A DNA stretch of 56,791 bases from Mesorhizobium sp. B2-4-15 (GCF_006658505.1 NZ_VFUZ01000033.1:1-56791), one strand, 5' to 3'; positions 9,113-17,945 are shown, counted from the first letter of the stretch. Notes: a model not told the origin generated them from the letters alone. Numbers and translations are program-made.

Positions 9113-10372
9113 CTACTGGCCGGCTGACTTCAATCCCGCCACAAGTTGATCAATGGCCTGCTGCGGAGTCATGTCCTTGGTTTCGAAGAAGGTCGAGACC
9201 ACATCCAGAAAGACCCCCGTTTTGGCGGCGTTGGATGCTGCATTGTGTGCCAGGGAGGGCAACGACGTGTTGGTCTTCTGGGCTTCGGCGCGGTCGGCGT
9301 ATGCCGCCTTGCCACAGTAGTCGAACTTGTCCATCGACACGTCCACGCGCGACGGAATAGAGCCCTTCTTGATGTTGAATGCTTGCTGGAAATCCTTGTC
9401 GAGGATCGCCGAAGCCATCTCCATTTGACCCTTTTCACGGTTGGCGTCCTTGGTGGTGAAAAAACCGAAATTGTCGGTCAGCCAGACGTAGTCGCCCTTG
9501 GTGCCGGGAGCGGGCGAACAGCCGTAATCCACATTGGGTTCCATCTTGGCCAGGGACAGTTCCCCCTTGGCCCAATCGCCCATGATCTGCATTCCGGCTT
9601 CGCCCTTGATCAACATTTGGGTCGCCAGATTCCAGTCCCGGCCGGGATAATTGGCGTCGACAAATTTGTTCATGATCCGAAGCTGATCGAAGACCTTGGT
9701 CATCGTTTCGCTTTTGATCGAAGCTTCATCCTGCTCGACCATTACCTTGCGATAAAAATCGGCGCCGCCGATACCCAGAACGACGTTCTCGAAAAGATCT
9801 GCTTCCTGCCAGGGCTGACCACCAAGAGCCAGCGGAGTAATGCCAGCCGCCAGCAACTTCTCGGAAACCTGGTTGAACTCCTCCCAGGTGGCCGGAGGCT
9901 GAACGCCCACCTTGTCGAACACCTTCTTGTTGTACCAAAGCCAATTGGAGCGATGAACATTGACCGGCACGGCGACGATCTTGCCATCATAGGAAATCAG
10001 CGGCAGCAGTTCCGGAGCGATGATCTTGTCCCAGCCCTGTTTCTTCGCGAGATCGCTGAGATCCGTCAGAACGCCCTCGGCCCCCCACGCCTGAACCTGC
10101 TGGGCATGCATCTGGGCCGCCGACGGCGCGGTATCGGATGCAATTCGCGCACGAAGCACCTGGACCATGTTCATGCCGGTGCCGCCGGCAACCGGCGAAT
10201 CCGACCACGTAACGCCACGCTTTTCCAGCAGCTGCTTCAAAACATTGAGACCGGCTGCTTCGCTGCCGCTGGTCCAATAGTGCATCACCTCAACGCTTTC
10301 GTCCGCTGCGATCGACACCGACATGGATGCCGACAGCATGAGAGACGCAATGACAAGACTACGCGTAATCAT
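9113..10372 (-). CDS. extracytoplasmic sugar-binding protein, glucose/mannose type, system A
   Basis: This 419-residue protein has a signal peptide (MITRSLVIASLMLSASMSVS, cleavage near IAA-DES). It is a family-1 solute-binding protein of the COG1653 kind. Features shared with aldose-binding proteins are VNVHRSNWLWYNKKVFDKVG, the segment IMGDWAKGE and the KGSIPSRVDVSMDKF block near the C-terminus. It probably captures a mono- or small oligosaccharide in the periplasm for the permeases at 8041 and 7167. It is a paralogue of the protein at 37607. It is first in its operon, and its control region holds sites for the likely GntR regulator. Confidence 0.96.
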   Translation of the reverse strand: MITRSLVIASLMLSASMSVSIAADESVEVMHYWTSGSEAAGLNVLKQLLEKRGVTWSDSPVAGGTGMNMVQVLRARIASDTAPSAAQMHAQQVQAWGAEGVLTDLSDLAKKQGWDKIIAPELLPLISYDGKIVAVPVNVHRSNWLWYNKKVFDKVGVQPPATWEEFNQVSEKLLAAGITPLALGGQPWQEADLFENVVLGIGGADFYRKVMVEQDEASIKSETMTKVFDQLRIMNKFVDANYPGRDWNLATQMLIKGEAGMQIMGDWAKGELSLAKMEPNVDYGCSPAPGTKGDYVWLTDNFGFFTTKDANREKGQMEMASAILDKDFQQAFNIKKGSIPSRVDVSMDKFDYCGKAAYADRAEAQKTNTSLPSLAHNAASNAAKTGVFLDVVSTFFETKDMTPQQAIDQLVAGLKSAGQ

Positions 10373-10563
10373 CCGAATTCCCCTTTTTTGGTTTGCATTT
10401 TTTCAAGGCTCAGCCTGCACCGGCGTTCGCCGAGAGCCGCAGAGAGAGAACGAGTGAAGTGCCTCCATACCGACGACACGCCTGGGGCAATCCGCTCCAG
10501 AGGCATTCGCTGCAAAGGGCGCCCTCTACCGATTGTCTGGCTGCGCTTTCTCAGCGCCGATCG

Positions 10564-10574
10564 GTGTCTGACTA
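10564..10574 (-). promoter_or_regulatory. putative GntR-type operator TAGTCAGACAC in front of system A
   Basis: On the minus strand the site reads TAGTCAGACAC. It differs by one base from TAGTCAGACAA at 19894 and by two from TTGTCAGACAA at 10759. FadR-type GntR proteins commonly bind T-N-G-T-N3-A-C-N-A. It lies 192 bp upstream of the binding-protein start. The 486-bp region 10373-10858 holds no gene. Confidence 0.5.
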
Positions 10575-10586
10575 TCCTCCAATTTA

Positions 10587-10602
10587 TTTACATGTCTGTC
10601 AA
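10587..10602 (-). promoter_or_regulatory. conserved 16-mer TTGACARACATGTAAA in front of system A
   Basis: The minus strand reads TTGACAGACATGTAAA. The same 16-mer with one change (TTGACAAACATGTAAA) lies at 19686-19701 in front of the aldehyde dehydrogenase operon, also pointing into the operon. It contains a perfect -35 hexamer (TTGACA) and resembles the GntR-type site, so it may be a promoter element overlapped by an operator. Confidence 0.5.
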
Positions 10603-10727
10603 TCTTGTTTCGCAGCAAATAGTCAGCGATTCGGTAGCGATCGGAACGAGCGCACCAGCCATTTCAGCAGGATTCCGCCCGCAAATGGCAAAAAATTCAA
10701 ACCGACGCAATCTCGGAGCGTAATTTT

Positions 10728-10756
10728 TTGTCATTTCGATTGTTGACAAATATAAT
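10728..10756 (+). promoter_or_regulatory. sigma-70-type promoter of the 10859 dehydrogenase gene
   Basis: TTGTCA (10728-10733) and TATAAT (10751-10756) are separated by exactly 17 bases. The -10 box is perfect and the -35 box has one mismatch. It is 103 bp upstream of the ATG at 10859. The operator at 10759-10769 begins two bases after the -10 box, across the expected transcription start. Confidence 0.6.
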
Positions 10757-10758
10757 GA

Positions 10759-10769
10759 TTGTCAGACAA
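10759..10769 (+). promoter_or_regulatory. putative GntR (FadR-family) operator TTGTCAGACAA
   Basis: TTGTCAGACAA fits the FadR-subfamily pattern T-N-G-T-N3-A-C-N-A and is an interrupted palindrome (TTGTC/GACAA around A). It sits on the expected start of transcription, a place where binding would block the promoter at 10728-10756. The likely binder is the GntR protein at 24838. Confidence 0.6.
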
Positions 10770-10858
10770 ATTTGTACGTCGGCACGCGGCGGAGCCGTTG
10801 GCGCGGTGTCCAGGCGATGCGCCTCGCGGCGACCGCTCGATGCAGAAGGATAAAGAGC

Positions 10859-11869
10859 ATGCATGAAACTGTGACCTGGGGCCTGATCGGTGCCAGCACG
10901 ATCGCGCGCGAATGGATGGTGGACGCCATCCGCAAGCACCCGTCCGGGGCCGTCAGGTCGATCGTGAGCGCGGATCTGGAACGGGCAACCTCATTTGCGC
11001 AGCAGAAGGGGATTCCCAACGCTTACGACTCGGTCGCCGAGATGCTGGCTGATCCCGAGATCACGGCCGTCTACATCAGCACGACCAACGACCGGCATCT
11101 GCCGGACGCATTGGCCGCGATCAAGGCTGGAAAACACGTCCTGTGCGAGAAGCCCCTGGCACTTGAAGCGTCAGAAGCACAGACCCTGGTGGACATGGCC
11201 AGCAACAAGGGCGTGGTTCTCGCAACCAACCATCACCTCCGGAACATGGATAGCCATCGCGCCATCAAACGGCTGATTGACCAAGGTGCGGTCGGCAAGG
11301 TGAATTCCATTCGCCTGTTCCACGCCGGTGAGCTTCCGGAAAGCCTGAAGACCTGGCGACTGCACGACAAGGCCGCCGGCGCCGGCGTCATCTATGATAT
11401 CACCGTGCACAATGGCGATCTTCTGCGCTTTTATCTCGGCGCCAATCCAACCAAGATCTCAGCCATAGCCGCAACGTCGGGATCGGGGCCGAGACACATC
11501 GAGGACAGCGTGATGTCGATCTGGGAATTCCCGGGCGATATCCTCGTGCAATGCCACGACAGCTTCGTCGTCGGATATGGCCCGAGAGGCGTTGAGGTGC
11601 ATGGCTCCGCGGGCACGATCCTTGGGATCGACGTCATGTCCCAGGCACCAGGCGGCAGCGTGATTCTGCGGACGAAGGAAGGAGACGAGGTCATCCCCCT
11701 CGAAATGAACGTAACCTATGAACGCGGCGTCGCAGACTTCATCGCGGCGATCCAGAACAGGGGCAAGCCATCGTCATCAGGCGAGGATGGCGTCTGGAGC
11801 CTCAAGCTGGCCAGGGCCGTTGCCCAATCCGCGGCGACCGGGCAGACGATCTCCATAGAGCCGACCTAA
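10859..11869 (+). CDS. Gfo/Idh/MocA family sugar dehydrogenase, paralogue 1
   Basis: This 336-residue NAD(P)-dependent oxidoreductase typically oxidises a sugar, inositol or sugar-acid hydroxyl. The start at 10859 (MHETVTWGLIGAS) is chosen because AGAAGGA precedes it; the frame runs back to 10772 without a ribosome site. The Rossmann motif is GLIGASTIAREW, and the catalytic lysine is in KHVLCEKPLALEA. The C-terminal beta domain carries the substrate-side YDITVHNGDLLRF. It shares the start pattern W-G-L-I-G-A-S with the protein at 26949. It is followed by the GlcG-like gene, with 19 bp between. Confidence 0.94.
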   Translation: MHETVTWGLIGASTIAREWMVDAIRKHPSGAVRSIVSADLERATSFAQQKGIPNAYDSVAEMLADPEITAVYISTTNDRHLPDALAAIKAGKHVLCEKPLALEASEAQTLVDMASNKGVVLATNHHLRNMDSHRAIKRLIDQGAVGKVNSIRLFHAGELPESLKTWRLHDKAAGAGVIYDITVHNGDLLRFYLGANPTKISAIAATSGSGPRHIEDSVMSIWEFPGDILVQCHDSFVVGYGPRGVEVHGSAGTILGIDVMSQAPGGSVILRTKEGDEVIPLEMNVTYERGVADFIAAIQNRGKPSSSGEDGVWSLKLARAVAQSAATGQTISIEPT

Positions 11870-11888
11870 AGAGACTGGAACTGAAAAG

Positions 11889-12308
11889 ATGCTGACGATA
11901 CCAACACTCGGCCACACGGACGCCGCAAAGGCTGTGAAGGCGATCGGCGACGCCATCGCGGCCGAAGGCAAGAACGCGGTGATTGCCGTGGCGGACCAGC
12001 AAGGCGAACTTATCGCCCTGTCTCGTCTCGACGGTGCGCCCTACCCGTCCATCCTGATCGCCGCCAACAAGGCGTGGACCGCCGCCCGCGAGCGAACACC
12101 CTCGATGCACATCGGCCAGGCGGCAAGGGCAATTGGGAGGGGCTTCGACATGGGTTCTTATGGCGATGCCCGCTACACTGGCTTTGGCGGCGGCATTCCC
12201 GTGATCCTGGATGGCAGGGTTCTCGGCGCTGTCGCGGTCAGCGGCCTGTCCACTGACGAAGACATCGAGTTCGCGCAGAAGGGTGTGGACGCCATATTGC
12301 GGCGCTGA
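11889..12308 (+). CDS. GlcG/HbpS-family (DUF336) protein
   Basis: This 139-residue single-domain protein matches the usual size of GlcG/HbpS proteins. Recognisable stretches are AVIAVADQQGELIALSRLDG, ANKAWTAARERTPS, and a glycine-rich end GFGGGIPVILDGRVLGAVAV. The family is named from the glycolate locus and from a haem-binding extracellular Streptomyces protein; in proteobacteria these are small proteins of unclear function often found in catabolic operons. It has no signal peptide, so it is probably cytoplasmic. It is probably co-transcribed with the dehydrogenase before it and converges on the otnC-like gene. Confidence 0.9.
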   Translation: MLTIPTLGHTDAAKAVKAIGDAIAAEGKNAVIAVADQQGELIALSRLDGAPYPSILIAANKAWTAARERTPSMHIGQAARAIGRGFDMGSYGDARYTGFGGGIPVILDGRVLGAVAVSGLSTDEDIEFAQKGVDAILRR

Positions 12309-12346
12309 CAATGGCGCGAGCCCAGGTGCGCGTATGTGGGGCTTGC

Positions 12347-12985
12347 CTACGGCGACCCGTAGGTCTTGACCAGTTCCTCAACCTGGGCGTCGGTCAGGTA
12401 GCGCAATTTCACCGACTGGAGCGAGATCAACAGCTTGGCCGTCTCTTCAAGCTCCTCGGCCGCGAATACCGCCGATTCGAGATCCTTGCCCGCGACCACG
12501 GGCCCATGGTTGGCCAGAAGGACGGCCGCGTATTGTCCATCCAGGCCCCTGATCATCTCGCCAGCCCTGGCATCGCCTGGCCTGACATAGGGCAGCAGCC
12601 GAACGCGCCCGACCCTCATGACCACATAAGGCGTAAGCGGGGGAATGCAGTCTTGCGGATCGACATCCGACATGCAGGAGAGCGCAGTGCAATACGTTGA
12701 ATGAAGATGGACCACAGCACCGGTCGAAGCCCGGCTTTCGTAGAACGCGCGATGCAGGAACACTTCCTTCGAAGGTTTGTCGCCTGATATATGCCGGCCG
12801 TCGCGGGTGATCTTCGAAATCCGGTCCGCATCCAAAGAACCGAGCGAGGAATTGGTCGGCGTCATGAGAATGCCGTCCTCCACCGCGCAAGAAATGTTTC
12901 CCGCCGATCCCACGGAAAACCCGCGGTCGAAAAGAGACTTCGACAGTCGCACGATATCGGCGCGGGCCTGCTCTTCGGTTTTCAT
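12347..12985 (-). CDS. otnC: class II aldolase-family protein, probable 3-oxo-tetronate 4-phosphate decarboxylase
   Basis: This 212-residue protein belongs to the Zn-dependent AraD/FucA class II aldolase family. The metal ligands are in VVHLHSTYC and LANHGP; the N-terminal SAGNIS and the TPTNSSLG loop bind substrate. OtnC enzymes have this size and decarboxylate 3-oxo-tetronate 4-phosphate to dihydroxyacetone phosphate. The assignment as OtnC rather than another aldolase rests mainly on the partner gene: the kinase stop overlaps this ATG by four bases (12982-12985). A fuculose- or ribulose-phosphate aldolase role is not excluded. Confidence 0.85.
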   Translation of the reverse strand: MKTEEQARADIVRLSKSLFDRGFSVGSAGNISCAVEDGILMTPTNSSLGSLDADRISKITRDGRHISGDKPSKEVFLHRAFYESRASTGAVVHLHSTYCTALSCMSDVDPQDCIPPLTPYVVMRVGRVRLLPYVRPGDARAGEMIRGLDGQYAAVLLANHGPVVAGKDLESAVFAAEELEETAKLLISLQSVKLRYLTDAQVEELVKTYGSP

Positions 12986-14253
12986 CGTCCTGCCATCCGC
13001 TGTAGCGCCTTTGAGAAGAAATCCCTGGATCCGAAATTGCCGGATTTGAGAGCTAGGGCGATCGGAACCGGCGCCGTGACCGAAAGCAGCGGAACGCCAG
13101 GATCGATCTCCATTCCGACGACGAGGCTGTCGACATCCAGTGCGGAGACGACCGCGCCCGATGTTTCGCCGCCCGCGACAACCAGCCGTTTGACACCATT
13201 GGCCACCAGTTGACGCGCGGAGATTGCAAACAGGCGATCAAGCCTGCCGGCAACCGCTTCCCTTCCATATCGGACCTGCGCCGCCTCCACCTCCGCCGGC
13301 GTGGCGGAGGAATATACAACGGGAGCCCGCCCCGCGTTCGCCATGGCGAAGCTGATAATATCGTCTTCCGTTATCGAGCCGGCCATGACCTGGTCTACGC
13401 CGACCGCGAGGCCGGGGTGCGATTGCATGTGAAATTCGATCTGGTCACGCGTCGCGCTGGAGCAGCTCCCGGCGATGATGGCTTCGGAGCCGTCCATGCT
13501 TACGGTGGCCGGCGACGCGCCACCCGCCTTTCCCCGCGAAATGAAATTCCTTGGAAGCCCCATGGCGATGCCCGATCCGCCCGTGAGGAACCTGCTGTCC
13601 TCTGCGGCTTCCCCGATCGCCAGGAGATCCGCATCATCGATGGCGTCAACGACTACCAGGCTGCGACCCTGAACCGCTGCCTCCCGCAGGGCACTGGCGA
13701 TCGTGCCGGAGCCAGCCTTGACGGCTAGCCAGGGTACGTGACCGATGACACCGTCACACTGACGCTGTAGCCAGCGCCGGATGTCGGGATCAGTCATCGG
13801 GGTCAACGGATGATGCTGCATTCCCGATTCGTTGAGCAGCTGATCCCTGACAAAGAGATGGCCCTGATAGATGGTCCTTCCCATCGTTGGAAACGCCGGA
13901 CAGACAACAACGCCCTCGACGGAGAGCGCTTTCGCAATCGCTTCAGCGACCTGTCCGATGTTGCCTTCCGCCGTCGAGTCGAAGGTGGAACAATATTTGA
14001 AGACAAACTGCTCGCAACCTTGAGCCCGCAGCCAGGCAAGCGCTGCCAGCGATTGCCGAATGGCCTCATTCGCCGGGATGGAGCGTGTCTTCAGTGAAAT
14101 CACCCCTGCTTGTATATCGGGCGCCGCATCTCGCGTGGGAACGCGCACAAACTGCGCCGTTCTCAGCCCACCCTGTCCTGGAAGACCCTTGGCGATCGTA
14201 TTGGCGATGTCACTCCCGCCGGTAAAATCGTCTGCTATGACGCCTAAAAGCAT
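12982..14253 (-). CDS. otnK: four-carbon acid sugar kinase, OtnK-like (former DUF1537)
   Basis: This 423-residue kinase belongs to the family shown to phosphorylate four-carbon acid sugars such as 3-oxo-tetronate. It has the N-terminal substrate domain (GVIADDFTGGSDIANTIAKG, FKYCSTFDSTAEGNIG, CPAFPTMGRTIYQGHLFV) and the C-terminal nucleotide domain (VAGGETSGAVVSAL, ALALKSGNFGSRDFF). The last stretch is typical of OtnK. It is coupled to the aldolase-family gene. The usual pathway partners OtnI (isomerase of the hydroxypyruvate isomerase type) and LtnD (dehydrogenase) are not adjacent. The TIM-barrel protein at 45359 and one of the dehydrogenases here might take those roles. Confidence 0.9.
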   Translation of the reverse strand: MLLGVIADDFTGGSDIANTIAKGLPGQGGLRTAQFVRVPTRDAAPDIQAGVISLKTRSIPANEAIRQSLAALAWLRAQGCEQFVFKYCSTFDSTAEGNIGQVAEAIAKALSVEGVVVCPAFPTMGRTIYQGHLFVRDQLLNESGMQHHPLTPMTDPDIRRWLQRQCDGVIGHVPWLAVKAGSGTIASALREAAVQGRSLVVVDAIDDADLLAIGEAAEDSRFLTGGSGIAMGLPRNFISRGKAGGASPATVSMDGSEAIIAGSCSSATRDQIEFHMQSHPGLAVGVDQVMAGSITEDDIISFAMANAGRAPVVYSSATPAEVEAAQVRYGREAVAGRLDRLFAISARQLVANGVKRLVVAGGETSGAVVSALDVDSLVVGMEIDPGVPLLSVTAPVPIALALKSGNFGSRDFFSKALQRMAGR

Positions 14254-14284
14254 GTTGTCCTCGAGAGCCTAAAATAGTCTCCGT

Positions 14285-14314
14285 CGCGGGCATCAATGCT
14301 TCGACACGCCCGCG
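14285..14314 (-). other. inverted repeat in the gap before the kinase gene
   Basis: CGCGGGC (14285-14291) and GCCCGCG (14308-14314) are perfect complements with a 16-base loop. The repeat lies 32 bp upstream of the kinase start, within the 185-bp gap that separates the kinase-aldolase pair from the threonine-aldolase-like gene. It could limit read-through or belong to a separate promoter region. No clear promoter is seen. Confidence 0.3.
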
Positions 14315-14438
14315 GGAGGGGTAAAATGGGTGGCGCGCTTAGGGCGATTCAGTGTTTGAGGGGATCGTTGACTCGCTCTAAGCCTTTGTTTTTGTGCAAT
14401 TCGTGACGGAAGCCGCTGCGTGCCTTCCTGGAATTGCT

Positions 14439-15524
14439 CTAGTAGACCGCTTCCCCGCCGACATGGTTCTTTTCCGAGGATGGCTGACGCCCAACTGCCA
14501 TTTCGCATGCCCGCACGATAAGGTCGCAAGACGACAAAGCGTCCGCCTGGGAGATTTGCCGATGAGTGACCAGACGCATCCGGCCCGCCTTCGGTGGCGA
14601 TATTCGCACGCCGTTCTTCGACAATTCAGCCTGCAGGAACGTCGGGTCGAAGTTGTTCGAAGGCAGAGTGACGAAAACGATGTTGGTATCCACGACGCAG
14701 GGGTCCACGTCGAGACCGGCGTCCCTCAAGCGTGTCGCCATCAGTTTCGCGTTCTGATGATCCTCTTCAAGGCGCGCGATCATCGAACGCAGCGCAATAC
14801 GCCCTGCCGCCGCTATCACGCCGGCTTGCCGCATGCCGCCGCCGAGGACCTGCCTCCAGCGCCGAGCCCTCTGGATAATTTCGCTGCTTCCCGCGACAAC
14901 CGCGCCAAGCGGGCAACTCAAGCCCTTGCACAGGCAGAACGTGATTGTATCGACATGCCTGGCGAATTCCGTGACAGGCCGGCCGAGCGCGACAGCGGCA
15001 TTGAATATACGCGCACCGTCAAGATGCACCTTAAGCCCGTTCGAATGGGCGATGTCGGCAAGAGCTGCGAGATCGGAAGAGGCCATGACCCTGCCGCCCG
15101 CCGCATTGTGTGTATTCTCGAGGCAAAGCAGACTTGGCGGCGTACTCAGCCGCGATTGGCCCGCCGCGATGGCCTCCGTCAGCGCGGGCACGGAAATCAT
15201 GCCGGCCGTACCCTGAATGGGGCGCGGAGTCAGTCCAGCGATCGTCGAGGGCCATCCGCTTTCGTTGATATGAATATGTGCACTCGCCTCGACGATGATG
15301 GACGTGCCGCGTGGCGCCAGCGCCATGGCAGACACAATGTTTCCCATCGTGCCGCTGATCACCAGCATCGCCGCTTCCGTGCCCAACAGATCGGCAACCT
15401 GTGCCTCGAAGTCGAGGACGGTTGGATCGTCACGGAAGAAGTCGTCGCCAAGTTCGGCGCGCGACATCGCCTCGATCATCTCCGCGGTCGGGATTGTGAT
15501 CGTGTCGCTGCGGAGGTCTATCAT
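14439..15524 (-). CDS. threonine-aldolase-like PLP enzyme
   Basis: This 361-residue fold-type I PLP enzyme is of the low-specificity L-threonine aldolase type (beta-eliminating lyase family). It begins MIDLRSDTITIPT, the usual start. The PLP aspartate is in VHLDGARIF and the Schiff-base lysine is in FCLCKGLSCPLG. Such enzymes split beta-hydroxy amino acids into glycine and an aldehyde. Here it overlaps the racemase-like gene by four bases (15521-15524), so the pair may handle a hydroxy amino acid produced or consumed in the pathway. Confidence 0.9.
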   Translation of the reverse strand: MIDLRSDTITIPTAEMIEAMSRAELGDDFFRDDPTVLDFEAQVADLLGTEAAMLVISGTMGNIVSAMALAPRGTSIIVEASAHIHINESGWPSTIAGLTPRPIQGTAGMISVPALTEAIAAGQSRLSTPPSLLCLENTHNAAGGRVMASSDLAALADIAHSNGLKVHLDGARIFNAAVALGRPVTEFARHVDTITFCLCKGLSCPLGAVVAGSSEIIQRARRWRQVLGGGMRQAGVIAAAGRIALRSMIARLEEDHQNAKLMATRLRDAGLDVDPCVVDTNIVFVTLPSNNFDPTFLQAELSKNGVRISPPKAGRMRLVTHRQISQADALSSCDLIVRACEMAVGRQPSSEKNHVGGEAVY

Positions 15525-16243
15525 TCCGATGGGCTCGTCACGTTTTCGCCTCGGGTTTCCCAGGAGACTCCTGGAGCCAGTATCTCGAGCGCGCCGATGA
15601 ACCCGATGCGCGGACTCGTCAGTACCCGCGCACCCGTCTTGCCCACGCGCGGCAAAGCCGCCGCCATGGAGGCTTGAGCCAGCACGACCACATCGGCATT
15701 GAGAGCAGCCGCGGAAATGCCTTCCGCCACCGCGTCGAGATAATCCTCGGTCGCACCCGTCAGGAAAAGTGCTCTCGCCTTATCCAATACGATGCTTTCG
15801 ATGACCGGATTTTGGCCAGCCTTTCTGGCTTCCGCCTCAAGCAGGGCCACGGAAGGAGCTATTGTTGTTACGACCGTTGCCAGGACCAGGATCCGGTCGG
15901 CGCTCCTGACGCTCTCCCGTGCCATGGGTCGATCGATGCGCAGAACGGGCTGATGCGATCCGCTGTTGGCTATATCGGCCGCGGCACCAATGGTGGAGCA
16001 GGTGCAGATCACAGCATCGACACCTGGCCGCAGTTCCGCGCGCATCGCTTCGGCGGCCGCCTCGATCACGTCGGAGGTGGCGCCGCCGAGTTCGACCGCT
16101 TTCCGCAGCAGGTCTTCACGCACCGTATGGAACAGCACCAAGCCGGGCGCGATCTCGTTGGCCAGTTCGTCGAAAACGGCAACAAGGGCAGGCGCGGTAT
16201 GGAACATATGAAGGATCAACGGCGGTTTTTGAATCACATTCAT
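15521..16243 (-). CDS. Asp/Glu/hydantoin racemase-family protein
   Basis: This 240-residue protein resembles aspartate/glutamate racemase relatives, which use one or two cysteines to move a proton at an alpha carbon. The first cysteine site is clear (DAVICTCSTIGAA). At the second site, where racemases usually have a Cys, the sequence is VVLAQASMAAA with no Cys. Some members of this superfamily work with a single cysteine as lyases or isomerases (arylmalonate decarboxylase, maleate isomerase), so racemase activity should not be assumed. It is translationally coupled to the threonine-aldolase-like gene. Confidence 0.82.
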   Translation of the reverse strand: MNVIQKPPLILHMFHTAPALVAVFDELANEIAPGLVLFHTVREDLLRKAVELGGATSDVIEAAAEAMRAELRPGVDAVICTCSTIGAAADIANSGSHQPVLRIDRPMARESVRSADRILVLATVVTTIAPSVALLEAEARKAGQNPVIESIVLDKARALFLTGATEDYLDAVAEGISAAALNADVVVLAQASMAAALPRVGKTGARVLTSPRIGFIGALEILAPGVSWETRGENVTSPSE

Positions 16244-16289
16244 TCTCTTCAGGTCAAGACTGCTTCGCGGACGTTCGTGCCGCCGAAGC

Positions 16290-17945
16290 CTAGGCTACCG
16301 ATTCTAATTCCTTCGTGCCCAACGCCGATTTGGGCGCCCGCTTTCCAAGGATTGCGTCCACGCCGCGCTCTCCGATCATAATCGAGGGTGCGTTGGTGTT
16401 GCCGCTGACCAGCGTCGGCATGATGGAGGCGTCGATGATGCGCAGTCCGTCCACACCTCGCACCTTGAGATCCGTATCGACCACGGCCATGTCATCGGTG
16501 CCCATCTTGCACGTCCCCGCGGGATGGAAATCGGTCTTGGACCACTGCCGGATATAGTCTGTAATTTCCTGGTCGGTGCGCACATCGCGGCCAGGCAGAT
16601 GCTCGGCCTTGTACAGCTTGGCGAAACTGGGCTGGGACAGGATTTCGCGTGCAAGCCTGAAGCCGTCGATACTGTGGCGCAAGTCATTCGGATTGGAAAG
16701 AAAGTCAGGGTCGATGAGCGGATCTGCCATCGGGTCGGCCGACGCCAGAGAGACCTCGCCTCGGCTTTCCGGACGAAGATACGCCGTGTTGAGCGTCATT
16801 CCGTGTCCTGCCACGCGCACGCGACCGTGATCGATGACATAGGCTGGCAGGAAATGCATCTGTATGTCGGGCCAATCATTGGCGCCGGTCGTGCTGACGA
16901 AAGCGCCGCCTTCACAAACATTGCTGGTGAGTGGACCCGTTCCGAACAGCAGGAACTGCAGGCAGTGCCAGGCCGCCATCGGGCCCCGGTCATGTCCGTT
17001 GTAGGATACGCGTTCCTTCAGGCTCACGCAGCAATAGACATCCATATGGTCCTGGAGATTCTTGCCCACTCCGGGAAGATCGACAACCGCCTCCACGCCC
17101 TTCCGCCGAAGCTCGGAAGCTGGTCCTATGCCGGACAGCAAAAGCAGTTTCGGCGAATTGATCGCACCAGCGGAAACGATGATCTCCGTACCGGCCCGCA
17201 CGATAGCGGCGCGATTCGATCCCGAAGTCAGATAGCTCACCGACCGCGCTCTGCCATTCTCCATGCCGATCCCGCTCACGCGTGCCTTCGTCACGATGGT
17301 CAGGTTTGATCGTGTCTCATTCGGATAGATGAATGCGGCCGCCGTGCTGCTGCGGCGAACCCCGCGCTGGGTGACTTGATAGTAGCCGACGCCAAACTGA
17401 TCGCTTCCATTGAAGTCCGGATTATGGGCAAACCCCGCTTCCTGGGCCGCGCGAACGAACTTCCGGGTCAGATCGATCGGCAAGCGCTGGTCGGAAACGC
17501 CCATAGGCCCATCGGTGCCGTGAAATGCGTCGGCAAAGCGCTCATTGTCTTCCGACCTACGGAAATAGGGTAGCAGGTCGTCATAGCCCCAACCTTCGTT
17601 CCCCTGCTCGCGCCAGGAATCATAATCCTTCCGGTTGCCGCGGATATAGACCATGGAATTGACCGAACTACCGCCGCCGAGGAGCTTGCCCTGCGGAAAC
17701 AGTAGTTTTCGATTGTTGAGATGCTTCTGTGGCACTGTCGACCACTCCCAGCGCACCTTATCGCCCTGAAGGCGGGAATAGCCCGCCGGCCAGCGGACGA
17801 GTGGGGAATCGTTCCTGGCGCCGGCTTCCAGCAACAGGACCTTCACATCCGGATTCTCGCTCAGGCGGGAGGCGACGACACATCCGGCCGAGCCACCACC
17901 GACGACGATATAGTCATATTCTTGCTTGATCGCTGCGTCAGGCAT
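16290..17945 (-). CDS. GMC-family FAD-dependent alcohol dehydrogenase, copy 1
   Basis: This 551-residue flavoprotein of the glucose-methanol-choline family oxidises a primary alcohol or sugar hydroxyl. The start at 17945 (MPDAAIKQEYDYIVVGGGSAG) overlaps the end of the aldehyde dehydrogenase gene by 8 bp; the frame is open to 18137 but that part lies within the ALDH gene. It has the FAD dinucleotide fold VVGGGSAGCVVASRL, the signature GKLLGGGSSVNSMVYIRG, and catalytic His in FHPAGTCKMG with Asn in LVSGNTNAPS. No signal peptide is seen, so it is probably cytoplasmic, passing its aldehyde product to the ALDH. Confidence 0.94.
   Translation of the reverse strand: MPDAAIKQEYDYIVVGGGSAGCVVASRLSENPDVKVLLLEAGARNDSPLVRWPAGYSRLQGDKVRWEWSTVPQKHLNNRKLLFPQGKLLGGGSSVNSMVYIRGNRKDYDSWREQGNEGWGYDDLLPYFRRSEDNERFADAFHGTDGPMGVSDQRLPIDLTRKFVRAAQEAGFAHNPDFNGSDQFGVGYYQVTQRGVRRSSTAAAFIYPNETRSNLTIVTKARVSGIGMENGRARSVSYLTSGSNRAAIVRAGTEIIVSAGAINSPKLLLLSGIGPASELRRKGVEAVVDLPGVGKNLQDHMDVYCCVSLKERVSYNGHDRGPMAAWHCLQFLLFGTGPLTSNVCEGGAFVSTTGANDWPDIQMHFLPAYVIDHGRVRVAGHGMTLNTAYLRPESRGEVSLASADPMADPLIDPDFLSNPNDLRHSIDGFRLAREILSQPSFAKLYKAEHLPGRDVRTDQEITDYIRQWSKTDFHPAGTCKMGTDDMAVVDTDLKVRGVDGLRIIDASIMPTLVSGNTNAPSIMIGERGVDAILGKRAPKSALGTKELESVA

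Noticed and set aside
9146..10723. 525-codon plus-strand frame over the binding-protein gene
   Set aside because: It mirrors a clearly coding solute-binding protein with signal peptide on the minus strand; the composition is that of an antisense frame.
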